Counted from the first letter of the stretch, positions 52,528-62,537 are shown. The stretch is DNA of 64,000 bases from JAKQEM01 sp964391185 (GCA_964391185.1 CAYMIX010000001.1:173309-237308), one strand, 5' to 3'. Numbers and translations: made by a program. The notes: a model not told the origin generated them from the letters alone.

Positions 52528-53094
52528 CTATGAGACTCCTCCTCGCACTTTGTCTGCCCAGAACAGCTGGGACTGGCGGAAGAGTTCCACTTTGCTTGGG
52601 GGGTAGCTCTTGGGCTTCGATTCTGCGAACGGGACGAAGTTCGCGAAGAATCCAGCACGCATTGCCGCATGTTCAAGGGCGTGCTGAGGACTCAGCTTGG
52701 CTGTTGCGCAGAGCCATTCATGCTCGCTGGCGCGCCGGCAACCACAGGGCACTGTTCCGGTCTCCTGCGAGATGGGTCCTGTCGCTGGGGATTGCATAGG
52801 AAGCCACAGGTACTCGTAGGCTTCGTGGCCAGCGACAAGTTCCCGGGACTCTGGTGCGATCGCTTCCGAGACGCCGAAGAGTGTCACATGCTCTGGCGTG
52901 CGAATGTTGAACGTTTCCAGGTCCGGAACCATCTGCATGGCGAAGTGCTGGAGCGGTTCGGGCAGCCCAGCGAACGCCGTTGGGATGACGTAGTACGCCA
53001 AGCGGATTCCGCACAAGTCGAAGGCGCACTTCGTAAATCCATTCTGCACGAACACTTCCCGCTGGGCGTCGATTTTCTGGAGTGTCGTAGGCAT
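52528..53094 (-). CDS. Hypothetical cassette protein (188 aa)
   Basis: ATG 53094 follows AAGGAG at eight to nine bases. The product is soluble with scattered Cys (CAFDLCG, CGCRR, WLCA) that could bind metal, and no recognised fold. GC-rich, SD-led, transcribed away from fae. Upstream lies an AT-rich stretch suited to divergent promoters. Confidence 0.65.
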   Translation of the reverse strand: MPTTLQKIDAQREVFVQNGFTKCAFDLCGIRLAYYVIPTAFAGLPEPLQHFAMQMVPDLETFNIRTPEHVTLFGVSEAIAPESRELVAGHEAYEYLWLPMQSPATGPISQETGTVPCGCRRASEHEWLCATAKLSPQHALEHAAMRAGFFANFVPFAESKPKSYPPSKVELFRQSQLFWADKVRGGVS

Positions 53095-53303
53095 GACTTT
53101 CTTCTCCTTCGTTTGGTGAGCCGACAATTGGAAAGGGCAGACAGTCACATGACTGTCTTTATTATTTATAACATACTTTCAATATTCTATCAATACTGGC
53201 AATGCTGTGAATTGCCCATTCTCGGTGGTTTCTCTAGTGCATTCTCGTTTCCGAGTGATTGAAATATGCCTTTGCTTCTTTATTTTTTTATACGAAAGAT
53301 TAC

Positions 53304-53331
53304 TTGCGATAGAGTCAAAAATAAGTATTCT
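53304..53331 (+). promoter_or_regulatory. Promoter of fae
   Basis: TTGCGA, 16 bases, TATTCT. The RNA would begin just before the hairpin TCAAGCGGC/GCCGCTTGA at 53341-53360, which may protect its 5' end. Confidence 0.55.
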
Positions 53332-53441
53332 CCCGCGGCTTCAAGCGGCTTGCCGCTTGATGGTCATTCAAAGCACGAGAGTTTCACGGGATGCGCGGCC
53401 AATTTCGGTACGTGATCTCAAACCATGATGGAGGTAGGTCC

Positions 53442-53939
53442 ATGTCGATGTTCATCGGTGAAGCGTTGGTTGGTGATGGGGACGAGATCGCTCATATCGA
53501 TCTCGTGATCGGCGATAAGAATGGCCCGGTCGGTACTGCCTTCGCGAATGCGTTGGCTGATCAGAAGGCTGGGCACAGCAACTTGCTGGCCGTTCTGGCG
53601 CCGAACCTCGCGGTGAAGCCGGCGACCGTGATGATCACGAAGGTGACGATCAAGGGGCAGAAGCAGGCGGTGCAGATGTTCGGGCCCGCGCAGGCCGCAG
53701 TCGCGAAGGCCGTCGCCGACTGCGTCGCCGAGGGCGTCATTCCGAAGGATCAGGCCGAGGACCTCGTGATCGTCTGCGGCGTGTTCATCCACTGGCAGGC
53801 GGCGGACGACAGGAAGATCCACCAGAACAACTACGATGCGACCAAGCTCAGCATCGCTCGTGCGATGAAGGGCGAACCGAGCGTGGCCGAGATGCTGGCC
53901 AACAAGGACAGTGCCAAGCACCCGTTCTCCCCGCTCTGA
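53442..53939 (+). CDS. fae: Formaldehyde-activating enzyme (Fae)
   Basis: The 165-residue protein matches Fae along its whole length: FIGEALVGDGDEIAHIDLVI with the active-site His, GPVGTAFANALADQKAGHSN, VTIKGQKQAVQMFGPAQAAV, DLVIVCGVFIHWQA and the ending KDSAKHPFSPL. Fae joins formaldehyde to tetrahydromethanopterin, giving methylene-H4MPT, in methylotrophs, planctomycetes and archaea. No other H4MPT gene is in the window. The GC-rich, SD-led cassette layout suggests transfer. In this host it may bind or detoxify formaldehyde or do something new. Confidence 0.95.
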   Translation: MSMFIGEALVGDGDEIAHIDLVIGDKNGPVGTAFANALADQKAGHSNLLAVLAPNLAVKPATVMITKVTIKGQKQAVQMFGPAQAAVAKAVADCVAEGVIPKDQAEDLVIVCGVFIHWQAADDRKIHQNNYDATKLSIARAMKGEPSVAEMLANKDSAKHPFSPL

Positions 53940-53982
53940 TGCGTTTTTTGTCTTCTCACATCTTTCCACTCTCGTGTTATAC

Positions 53983-54012
53983 CCCTCTGCTGTGAAAGGA
54001 GCAGAGGGTTAA
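53983..54012 (+). terminator. Hairpin after fae
   Basis: CCCTCTGCT and AGCAGAGGG pair; TTAACC follows, so it is a weak terminator. Confidence 0.65.
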
Positions 54013-54028
54013 CCATGCCTGTACATAG

Positions 54029-54059
54029 AAAAACCCCTCGTCGCAATGGTGCGACTCGG
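54029..54059 (-). terminator. Terminator of the membrane coiled-coil gene
   Basis: On the minus strand ACCCCGAGTCGCA pairs with TGCGACGAGGGGT and TTTTTC follows. A GCCATGAAG/CTTCATGGC hairpin lies between it and the stop codon. Confidence 0.85.
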
Positions 54060-54106
54060 GGTCTGGGTTTGCCATGAAGCTTCCTTCATGGCGTGTTCTG
54101 TCCTCA

Positions 54107-54679
54107 TTATTCCGGGGAGTTTGTCGGATTCCATTCCGTTGCGTACTCAGGGTAGCGTGGAAACACCGACCGCAAGAGACTCTCTCCCTTGGGTGGTTTT
54201 ACATCGAAGCCCGCTTCCTTGACGCGCTTCGCTTGCTTCTCAGCCAGGTCCTTGTACGTGCGCTGAAGTGCGCGGTACTGTTCCCGAATACGCGAACACT
54301 CATCGTCGAGCGTTGCAATCGTCTTTTCACGATCTTCCGAGAGCAGATTTTGCTGTGCGAGGAGGTACCTTTTGGTTGCCTCGGTGTACCGATTTTGTTC
54401 CGTCTTCAGTTGGCTCTCGAGTTCAAGGACGGGCAGCTGGTTTTCTTCCAGCACCCCGTAGAGGAGCTGTGCGATCTTGTCGATCTTCTTGAGCTCCTGT
54501 TCTGCTGGGAGCTTGTGGAGCACTTCGCCAGGCACCTCGGGCTCTTCAGCCGAATCTTTCTTCTCCTGAACGGCGAGTGGGCTGGCTGCGGGTCGGTCGT
54601 TCTTTTGATAGAGAACCCAGGAGATAGTACCGATGGTTGCAAATACAACCAACTGCCAGGTCTGAAAACGTGGACTCAT
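54107..54679 (-). CDS. Membrane-anchored coiled-coil protein (190 aa)
   Basis: ATG 54679 has GGGAG upstream. A membrane helix (LVVFATIGTISWVLY) is followed by an acidic linker and a long coiled coil (about 60-150), then a Pro-rich end (FDVKPPKGESLL). It is likely a single-pass protein with a cytoplasmic or external rod. It is GC-rich and cassette-like. No family recognised. Confidence 0.65.
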   Translation of the reverse strand: MSPRFQTWQLVVFATIGTISWVLYQKNDRPAASPLAVQEKKDSAEEPEVPGEVLHKLPAEQELKKIDKIAQLLYGVLEENQLPVLELESQLKTEQNRYTEATKRYLLAQQNLLSEDREKTIATLDDECSRIREQYRALQRTYKDLAEKQAKRVKEAGFDVKPPKGESLLRSVFPRYPEYATEWNPTNSPE

Positions 54680-54858
54680 CTGATCAACTCCCGAGAGGGT
54701 GTTTCTGCACTCTTCCGAAATAGTTGAGCTGCAGGACTGTAGACATCGCGATGGGTGTCCACGATCCTGCAACTCCGTAACCGCTGTTGTGAAGGACGTG
54801 CGATTATTCTATGAAATAATAAGTATGTCAAAAATAATACACTTTCCTCCAATTAACC

Positions 54859-54886
54859 TTGATAAAGGCCTCCAACGGGGTACAAT
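54859..54886 (+). promoter_or_regulatory. Promoter of rpoB
   Basis: TTGATA, 16 bases, TACAAT. Start near 54893, leaving a 70-base leader without SD before ATG 54963. Confidence 0.65.
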
Positions 54887-54962
54887 TTCCCGGTCACAGC
54901 GGCTTTGATTGTGTTTTGAGCGCTGAGGTTTCATTTCTTATTTTTCTAATCCTCACGCTTTT

Positions 54963-57900
54963 ATGGCGAAGAAAAAGCCTATGAAGAAATCTGCACCTAA
55001 AAAAGCAGCACCAAAGAAAGCCTCCAAAAAAGAGGTAAAGAAGGCCGCCCCTCCTGCCCACCGTAGCTCCAAGAGCGAAGGCGGGAAAAAGGAAGCGCCT
55101 GTTAAAGAGGCTCCCCAGCCTTCGTCCCGTTCGACGGGACTACGGCCGGCAGGGAAGAAAGCTGTCCGTGCCCGTCCGAACGGCCCACTGGCCGGGCGGG
55201 CCGAAAAGCCAGCAGCAACTTCTTCTACGAAGGGTTTGCCTAAGTCCGGCCCTGTAAAAAAGGCGACTGCAGTGCGCGCTACGTACCAAATGGACGTCGA
55301 AGAATCGATTCTTCCACAGGTTCATCCGCACCTCGTTCCACCGATGGGTCGCATCGCTGCATCTATTAAAGATCTTCCAGCGGATATCGCTGCGAAGAAA
55401 GTGGTGGGGGATCGCGTCTTCATTGTCGATGACCAGGGTGTTTCTCACGTGCACTCACTCATCGAAATGCAGCTCGAAAGCTACAAGTGGTTCCTGACAG
55501 AAGGTCTCAAGGAATTGCTCGAAGAACTCACACCGATCACAGACTTCTCGGGGAAGAAAATGGAACTGCGCATCCTCGGACATACGTTCGACCCTGCAAA
55601 GTACGACCCAGAAACATGCAAGCGTCGCAATCTCACATACGAAGCTGCGATGAAGGGCCATGTTCAGCTCATCAACAAAGAGACGGGAGAAATCAAGGAG
55701 CAAGACGTGTTCCTCGGTTCTATTCCACTCATGACGGACTCCGGAACATTTATCATCGGAGGTATCGAGCGTGTTGTTGTGCACCAATTGGTTCGCTCCC
55801 CAGGCGTGTTTTTCTCGCAGATGCCCGAATATCCGAAGTATCATGCTGCGAAGATCATTCCAAAGCGCGGAGTTTGGCTCGAAATCGAAACAGATCGCCG
55901 TGGCATCATCACCTGCAAAATCGACCGCAAGCGCAAAATCCCAGTAACGCAGTTGCTCCGCGTGTTTGGTTACACGACAGACAGTCAGATCATGGACTTG
56001 TTCAAAGATCTCACAGAAGGACAGGAGATTGATTACATTCTCAAGACGCTCGACAAAGACACTGCGAGCACGATTGAAGATGCATATCAGAGCATCTACC
56101 GTCGTATTCGTCCGGGTGACTACGCAACACCAGAAAATGCAAAGAGTCTCATCGATGGATTGTTCTTCGATTTCAAGAAGTACGACATGGGTGCGATTGC
56201 TCGTTATAAGCTTAACCGTCGCTTTCATATCGATACTCCAAGCGACGAAGCACACCGCGTTTTCCAGGTCAGCGACTTCGTCGGCATCATCAAAGAGCTC
56301 ATTCGTTTAAACAACGGTGAAGGCACAGCTGATGATATCGATCACCTTTCCAATCGTCGCGTCCGCAGCGTTGGAGAACTCGTTCAGAACAAGTATCGCG
56401 TTGGCTTGGTTCGTACAGAGCGCATCGTGAAAGATCGTATGACGGTCATGGACCTCGAAACTGTAACGCCGACACAACTCATTAACTGCCGCCCAGTCAC
56501 AGCTGCAATGCGCGAATTCTTCGCTTCGTCACAGTTGTCTCAGTTCATGGACCAGACGAACCCGCTCTCTGAGCTTGCGCACAAGCGCCGTCTCTCCGCG
56601 ATGGGTCCTGGAGGTTTGTCCCGTGAGCGCGCATCGTTCGACGTACGTGACGTGCACCCATCCCACTACGGTCGTATCTGTCCGATTGCGACGCCGGAAG
56701 GTCCGAACATCGGTCTCGTTGTTCACTTGGCCGCCTTTTCCCGCGTCAATGCATACGGATTCCTTGAAACTCCGTACAAAGAAGTGCAGCACACGGTAAA
56801 GCTCGATGTAGATGCATTGCAGGGGCGCATTCTCGATGAAACCATCAAGGATGGTCGCAAGATCATCGCCAAAGAAGGAGATGTGATCGATACAAAAGAG
56901 CTCGCACGTCAGGTTATTTCACAACTCAAGAAAGACGATCGCGATGCAGTTCCAGTCCGTGCGTACGTCACTAACAAAGTGATGTTCATGGATGCAGAAG
57001 CAGAGCGTCACATTGTTATCTCCCAAGCGCAGACTCTTGAAGAACTTTCTAGCCTTGGAGAGTTCCTTCAGACGCGCGTTTCCGCACGCAAGGGTGGTGA
57101 AGCGACTCTTGCACACGTACGCGATGTTACGCACATCGACGTATCTCCCAAGCAAATCCTCTCAATTTCCACATCACTTATTCCGTTCCTTGAGCACGAT
57201 GACAACACGCGCGCATCCATGGGAACGAACATGCAACGCCAATCTGTTCCACTTGTGAAGCCACATGCACCACTCGTTGGTACAGGTATCGAGGCTTTGG
57301 CCGCTCGTGCATCAGGTCATACCATCGTGGCTGAAGACGATGGAGAAGTGACATATGTGGATGCCGACATGATTACGATTATCTATAAATCTGGACGCAA
57401 AGAAACGTACAAGCTCGGAACATTCGTTCGCTCCAACCAGGGAACATGTTTCCACACTCGCGCGCGCGTCATTCGCGGTCAGAAGGTGCACAAGGGTCAG
57501 TCTATTGCCGATGGTTCCGCTGTGGAATCGGGAGAACTTGCTCTTGGTCAAAACCTCTTCGTTGCGTACATGTCGTGGCAGGGATACAACTTCGAAGATG
57601 CGATCATCATCAGCGATCGTGTGGTGGAAGAAGGCTACTTCGATTCCATTCACATTGAGAGTTATATCACCGATGTGCGTGAAACAAAGCTTGGCCCTGA
57701 GACTGTCACGCGTGATATTCCAAACGTTGGTGAAGCCAAACTGAAAGATCTCGATGCAGACGGTATCGTTCGCATCGGAGCAACAGTGCATGAAGGTGAC
57801 ATCCTCGTTGGTAAAATCACGCCAAAGGGTGAAACAGAACTTACGCCAGAAGAGCGCTTGCTCCAGGCAATCTTCGGAGACAAGGCGAAGGATGTGAAAG

Positions 57901-58991
57901 ATTCCTCGTTGCGTTTGCCAGGAGGTGCTGGAGGAAAAGTTGTCGACGTTCACATCTTCGATCGTGCCGCAGGAGATGAACTCTCCACCGGTGTGATGAA
58001 ACAGATCGAAGTCTTCGTCGCTCAGACGCGCAAAATGCAGGTCGGAGACAAGATGGCCGGTCGCCACGGTAACAAAGGAGTTGTTGCGCGTATCGTTCCC
58101 AAAGAAGACATGCCATTCATGGCGGATGGAACACCAGTTGATATCATTTTGAACCCACTTGGTGTGACCTCTCGTATGAACATCGGACAGATTCTTGAAA
58201 CACACCTCGGTTGGGCATGCCAATTACTCGGTATCAAGATCGCGACACCTGCTCTCGACGGTATCAGCCCAGACCAAATCACAGGATTCCTCAAGGCAGC
58301 AGGCCTTCCAGAAACAGGAAAAGTGCAGCTCTTCGATGGACGCACCGGTGATCAATTCGCGCACAAGACAACAGTTGGTATGGTGTACATGTTGAAACTC
58401 CTCCACTTGGTTGAAGATAAAATTCACGCACGTTCCGTCGGTCCGTACTCTCTCGTTACGCAGCAGCCACTCGGAGGAAAAGCCCAGCACGGTGGTCAGC
58501 GTTTCGGAGAAATGGAAGTGTGGGCTCTCGAAGCATATGGTGCCGCGTACACGCTTCAGGAAATGCTCACCATTAAGTCCGATGACGTGATTGGTCGCTC
58601 TAAGGCATACGAAGCAATCGTAAAGGGTGAAACCATTCAGCGCCCAAGCATCCCAGAGTCCTTCAATGTGCTTGTGAAAGAACTTCAGGCTCTTGGTCTC
58701 AAAGTAGAACTCCTCAAGTTCAAAGATGATGTTGCCCCAGAAGAGCGTGTCACCATGGAACCAGGAGAGATCGAAGCCGTTGAACTCGCTTCACGTGTCG
58801 ATGCAGAAGACGAAGGCGAAGCTGCGGTGCCACCAGGCGACAAAATCGCCGAACTCAGTGATATCATTACTGAGCCAGAGAAGGAAGTAATCGCTGGTAT
58901 CGAAGAAGGTGCTGAAGTGGAAGCAAGCGGTGAAACGCAGAAAGATGAAATGAAAGATTCTGTGAGTGAAGATGCGATGAATGATGCGTAA
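54963..58991 (+). CDS. rpoB: DNA-directed RNA polymerase subunit beta
   Basis: The 1342-residue catalytic subunit has all core signatures: QLSQFMDQTNPLSELAHKRR, PSHYGRICPIATPEGPNIGL, DKMAGRHGNKGVVARIV and SFNVLVKELQALGL. An extra N-terminus of about 110 Lys/Ala/Pro-rich residues precedes the conserved start. Codons 31-60 there coincide with GC-rich palindromic repeats. The C-terminus carries an acidic tail of about 75 residues. rplL is not upstream and rpoC is not downstream; a terminator and ssb follow. Confidence 0.98.
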   Translation: MAKKKPMKKSAPKKAAPKKASKKEVKKAAPPAHRSSKSEGGKKEAPVKEAPQPSSRSTGLRPAGKKAVRARPNGPLAGRAEKPAATSSTKGLPKSGPVKKATAVRATYQMDVEESILPQVHPHLVPPMGRIAASIKDLPADIAAKKVVGDRVFIVDDQGVSHVHSLIEMQLESYKWFLTEGLKELLEELTPITDFSGKKMELRILGHTFDPAKYDPETCKRRNLTYEAAMKGHVQLINKETGEIKEQDVFLGSIPLMTDSGTFIIGGIERVVVHQLVRSPGVFFSQMPEYPKYHAAKIIPKRGVWLEIETDRRGIITCKIDRKRKIPVTQLLRVFGYTTDSQIMDLFKDLTEGQEIDYILKTLDKDTASTIEDAYQSIYRRIRPGDYATPENAKSLIDGLFFDFKKYDMGAIARYKLNRRFHIDTPSDEAHRVFQVSDFVGIIKELIRLNNGEGTADDIDHLSNRRVRSVGELVQNKYRVGLVRTERIVKDRMTVMDLETVTPTQLINCRPVTAAMREFFASSQLSQFMDQTNPLSELAHKRRLSAMGPGGLSRERASFDVRDVHPSHYGRICPIATPEGPNIGLVVHLAAFSRVNAYGFLETPYKEVQHTVKLDVDALQGRILDETIKDGRKIIAKEGDVIDTKELARQVISQLKKDDRDAVPVRAYVTNKVMFMDAEAERHIVISQAQTLEELSSLGEFLQTRVSARKGGEATLAHVRDVTHIDVSPKQILSISTSLIPFLEHDDNTRASMGTNMQRQSVPLVKPHAPLVGTGIEALAARASGHTIVAEDDGEVTYVDADMITIIYKSGRKETYKLGTFVRSNQGTCFHTRARVIRGQKVHKGQSIADGSAVESGELALGQNLFVAYMSWQGYNFEDAIIISDRVVEEGYFDSIHIESYITDVRETKLGPETVTRDIPNVGEAKLKDLDADGIVRIGATVHEGDILVGKITPKGETELTPEERLLQAIFGDKAKDVKDSSLRLPGGAGGKVVDVHIFDRAAGDELSTGVMKQIEVFVAQTRKMQVGDKMAGRHGNKGVVARIVPKEDMPFMADGTPVDIILNPLGVTSRMNIGQILETHLGWACQLLGIKIATPALDGISPDQITGFLKAAGLPETGKVQLFDGRTGDQFAHKTTVGMVYMLKLLHLVEDKIHARSVGPYSLVTQQPLGGKAQHGGQRFGEMEVWALEAYGAAYTLQEMLTIKSDDVIGRSKAYEAIVKGETIQRPSIPESFNVLVKELQALGLKVELLKFKDDVAPEERVTMEPGEIEAVELASRVDAEDEGEAAVPPGDKIAELSDIITEPEKEVIAGIEEGAEVEASGETQKDEMKDSVSEDAMNDA
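55053..55150 (+). repeat. Palindromic repeats within the rpoB N-terminal extension
   Basis: 55053-55085 matches the intergenic repeat at 40405-40438. A second one, CCTTCGTCCC/GGGACTACGG, lies at about 55112-55150. Both are read in frame. Confidence 0.75.
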
Positions 58992-58994
58992 CTC

Positions 58995-59024
58995 TGTAGG
59001 GGCGTAGCATGCTACGCCCCTACA
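58995..59024. repeat. Perfect 30-base palindrome after rpoB
   Basis: TGTAGGGGCGTAGCA and its exact inverse; a repeat type seen in many bacterial genomes. Confidence 0.9.
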
Positions 59025-59038
59025 GACATCAAGCTTTC

Positions 59039-59065
59039 AAAGGGACGTCCGCAAGGACGTCCTTT
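59039..59065 (+). terminator. Terminator of rpoB
   Basis: AAGGGACGTCC and GGACGTCCTTTT with a GCAA loop. Confidence 0.85.
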
Positions 59066-59186
59066 TGAATAAATTTCCGATCAAGAAGCTCAAAGCTAAA
59101 ACCCAACAACTAAAAGCTTCATATTAAGTAGCATAGCAAAAGAGACTTGGTATAGTGGGAATTGCTCTATTGCTTCCCCAATCACC

Positions 59187-59627
59187 ATGAAGTCCGTGAA
59201 TAAAGTGATCTTACTTGGTAACGTCACGCGCGATCCAGAACTGAAAGCGACGCAGAACGGACAGAGTGTTGCGACATTTGGTCTCGCGACAAATCGTGTA
59301 TGGAAAGATCAATCAGGAGAAAAACAAAGTCTTCCCGAATATCACAACCTTGTGGCGTGGGGAGGCCTCGCAGAGTTTTCCTCGACGAATGTGCGAAAAG
59401 GGAAGCCGCTGTACATCGAAGGATATTTAAAAACGCGCAGCTGGGATGGTCCGGAGGGCTCCAAGATATTCCGCACGGAAATAGTGATAGAAAATTTGGT
59501 CTTACTCGGCCCGCGTGATGGAACAGAAGGACATGTTCCTGAGCAATTGCATGATCATCATGATGAACATCATCCAGTTTCCATCGCTGCAGGAAGAATG
59601 ATGGAAGGGGAGGTTATGCCGGCGTGA
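59187..59627 (+). CDS. ssb: Single-stranded DNA-binding protein
   Basis: The 146-residue protein has a clear SSB OB fold: NKVILLGNVTRDPELKATQN, VATFGLATNRVW, EYHNLVAWGGLAE and KGKPLYIEGYLKTRSWD. It protects ssDNA in replication and repair. The linker is His/Asp-rich (HDHHDEHH), and the C-terminus ends GEVMPA, lacking the acidic DDDIPF-type tip that recruits partners in most bacteria. Confidence 0.95.
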   Translation: MKSVNKVILLGNVTRDPELKATQNGQSVATFGLATNRVWKDQSGEKQSLPEYHNLVAWGGLAEFSSTNVRKGKPLYIEGYLKTRSWDGPEGSKIFRTEIVIENLVLLGPRDGTEGHVPEQLHDHHDEHHPVSIAAGRMMEGEVMPA

Positions 59628-59681
59628 CGGCTTCTAAGGTTTCAAGCTATTAAGCTTTCAGCTTCTTTGCGGGAAAGTTTT

Positions 59682-59894
59682 TTATTGGTGACCATTTAAC
59701 ACATCACGCATTGCAGGCAGCGTATCGTTGCTTGAAGGTTTTAATCGGCCAGTGTTTTCGTCATAGAGAGAAAAGTATCCGATCTGGAGCGGCTTTTCTG
59801 ATAACCGAGGTTGTTTATGTATTTTCCCAAAGTACCCAGGTTGCAATCTAGGAAATTCATCCATGCCTGTGCCGTCGCGTTGAGAGTGTTCCAT
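59682..59894 (-). CDS. Small hypothetical protein (70 aa)
   Basis: The product (MEHSQRDGTGMDEFPRLQPG ... GYFSLYDENTGRLKPSSNDT) has ordinary protein composition and no membrane segment. No SD; an AT-rich stretch upstream could hold a promoter. Not recognised. The gap from 59895 to 60128 is AT-rich with nothing evident. Confidence 0.4.
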   Translation of the reverse strand: MEHSQRDGTGMDEFPRLQPGYFGKIHKQPRLSEKPLQIGYFSLYDENTGRLKPSSNDTLPAMRDVLNGHQ

Positions 59895-60128
59895 ATGAAT
59901 AAAATCTACAGGTATTAATCAATGATGGAAGGGATAATTATATATGCGTAAATTTCTAGCGTGCTGGTGCGTATTATTTATGAATTTCGATAGAGCTTAT
60001 TTTGATGACAAATAAAACATACACTTGCTTAAAAAGGATTATAAGGCATTTTTATAGTACTTATTAACCGGAGGCTCATAGAAGGGCTCCGATCATGCAA
60101 ATTGAATAGCAAATTGCATTTTTTATCC

Positions 60129-60156
60129 TTGACCCTGCCCTTTTGCCGTGTAGAAT
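60129..60156 (+). promoter_or_regulatory. Promoter of the 23S rRNA gene
   Basis: TTGACC, 16 bases, TAGAAT, the strongest match in the 900 bases before the rRNA. Start near 60163. Confidence 0.65.
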
Positions 60157-60162
60157 CTCCCC

Positions 60163-60545
60163 ACTCTATGCGTTTCCACGCTTACCCGTAGGATCAGTCA
60201 CGGTTCGTGATAACTGATTCTGCGGGTGTGCGTGAGCCACCCGCTTTTCGTATCTGCGCAAGTAGGTACAAGCCCTGAGTGACTGCCTTTCTCGCGAGCG
60301 AGAAACAGCAGAAGCAATGGGTTATAAGCAGTTGGTTTTCCCACCCCGGTCATTCACAGCATCGGCCGACACGTGATGGATTTTTCTCAATCCATCATGA
60401 ATCTTAAATTTCAATTAACTACATATTTAAATTCAATTTCAAAAAGATGACTTATTGTTCATGTGTACGATGTGGGCATGTCCTGCCCGCTCAGTGGCAC
60501 GTGAACAGTACTACCACGTCAGATTAATCTGACGTGGCAAAAAAG
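60163..60545 (+). promoter_or_regulatory. Structured leader of the 23S rRNA transcript
   Basis: CCCGTAGGATCAGT pairs with ACTGATTCTGCGGG (about 60189-60232), GGGTG/CACCC follows, then CTTTCTCGC/GCGAGAAA and TGATGGATT/AATCCATCA. It may serve antitermination or processing. No 16S, tRNA or 5S is seen here. Confidence 0.5.
60514..60537. repeat. 24-base palindrome sharing arms with the tRNA-Trp palindrome
   Basis: CCACGTCAG-ATTAAT-CTGACGTGG. The arms equal those at 862-885; only the central six bases differ. Confidence 0.9.
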
Positions 60546-61026
60546 AATGTTACTCAGCGCATTACATGAATGCCTCGACTCTGCATTCCGATGAAGGACG
60601 TAGTCAGCTGCGATAAGCTTCGGTGAGCCGCTAGACAGGCGCTACCAGCCGGAGATTTCCGAATGGGGAAACCCACCAGAAGTTATGTTCTGGGACCCGC
60701 GTTCACGCGGGAGGTGTGACCTTGTGAACTGAAACATCTCAGTAACAAGGGAAAAGAAATCAAATAAGAGATTCCCCTAGTAGTGGCGAGCGAACGGGGA
60801 ACAGCCCAAACCGATAGTTTACTATCGGGGTTGTAGGACCTGCATACGTGATTCCAATGCTATAGACGAACGACCTGGAAAGGTCGGCCATAGAGGGTGA
60901 TAGCCCCGTAGGCGAAATAGCAGAGGACACAGCGGGATTCCTGAGTAAGGTCGGACACGTGAAATCCGGCCCGAATCCGGGTGGACCACCATCCAAGGCT
61001 AAACAGATGCAGAGATCAATAGCGGA

Positions 61027-61058
<32 letters not shown>

Positions 61059-61632
61059 GATAAGGGGGATGAAATAGTACCTGAAATGTAATGCGTACAA
61101 ATAAGTTGGAGCCGTACTTGTACGGTCACAGCGTGCCTTTTGCATAATGAGCCAACGACTTCGTTGTTAGTGGCATGGCTAAGGGAGTTATACCCGGAGC
61201 CGCAGGGAAACCGAGTCCGAATAGGGCGTTTTATTGTCGCTAGCACGAGACCCGAAACCGGGTGAGCTATCCATGACCAGGGTGAAGGCCGCCGAAAGGC
61301 GGCTGGAGGCCCGAACCAGTGGGTGTCGCAAGACCTTTGGATGAGTTGTGGATAGGAGTGAAAAGCTAACCGAACCCGGAGATAGCTGGTTCTCTTCGAT
61401 ATGCCTTTAGGGGCAGCCTCGTTTCATACGATTGGGGGTAGAGCTACTGTTTGGATGCAGGGGTCTTCTCGACCTACTAAATCCAGCCAAACTCCGAATA
61501 CCAATCTTTTGCAGAAACGGGAGTGAGACTGCGACAGCGAACTGCCGTAGTCGTGAGGGAAATAGCCCAGATCATTTGCCAAGGTCCCCAAGCTGTAGTT
61601 CAGTGGTAAAGGAAGTGTCAGTGCGTAAACAA

Positions 61633-61663
<31 letters not shown>

Positions 61664-62537
61664 TAAAGATAGCGTAACAGCTCACTGGTCGATTGCACCG
61701 ATGCGCCGAAAATGTAACGGGGCAAAACTACACACCGCAGCAGTGAATTCGTATCTGTTATAGATACGTCTGGTAGAAGAGCGTTCCCAGCAGCATTGAA
61801 GCCAAACGCGCGAGCGATGGTGGAGCGCTGGGAAGTGAGAATGTTGGCATGAGTAACTACTAGGTAGGTGAAAATCCTACCCGCCGAATCCCCAAGGTTT
61901 CCCACGCAACGGTCATCGGCGTGGGGTTAGTCGGTCCTAAGGCCAGGCCGAAAGGCGTAACCGATGGACAACAGGTTAATATTCCTGTACTTCGTACAAA
62001 TCGCCAAAGGTTCTAGTTTGATCGTCTTGTTGGCCTCTACTCCCTTCGGGGAGCATGTCGACGGGACAGGATTTCTAGCATTTAGGTGCGGCGTGACGGA
62101 GTGGGAAGATCAGAGCGTCTGTATTGACTGGACGTGTAACGCGTAAGACGTTGAGAGTGGGAGGCAAATCCCCCACTTGAGTAGAGCGCGTATACCAATC
62201 ACCCGCCGCAAGGCGGCTAAGTCTGTCCCTTTCTGCTTCCAAGAAAACCGTCGCAACCGAGAGTTGTACGAAACCGTACCGCAGACCAACACCGGTGGGG
62301 TGGTCGAGTAGACCCAGGCGAACGGGTCATCTTGCGTTAAGGAACTCGGCAATAAAGCGTCCGTAACTTCGGGATAAGGACTCCCCTTCGAAAGAAGGGG
62401 CGCAGCGAAAGAGCTCAGGCGACTGCTTACCAAAAGCACAGGTCCCTGCAAAGCCGCAAGGCCATGTATAGGGGCTGATGCCTGCCCAGTGTCAGAAGGT
62501 CACGGGAGGGGGTTTACGCCCCCGACCTAAGCCCTGA

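Noticed and set aside
60163..60545. 16S-23S spacer with tRNA genes
   Set aside because: No cloverleaf and no 16S upstream; ssb and a small frame precede the promoter.
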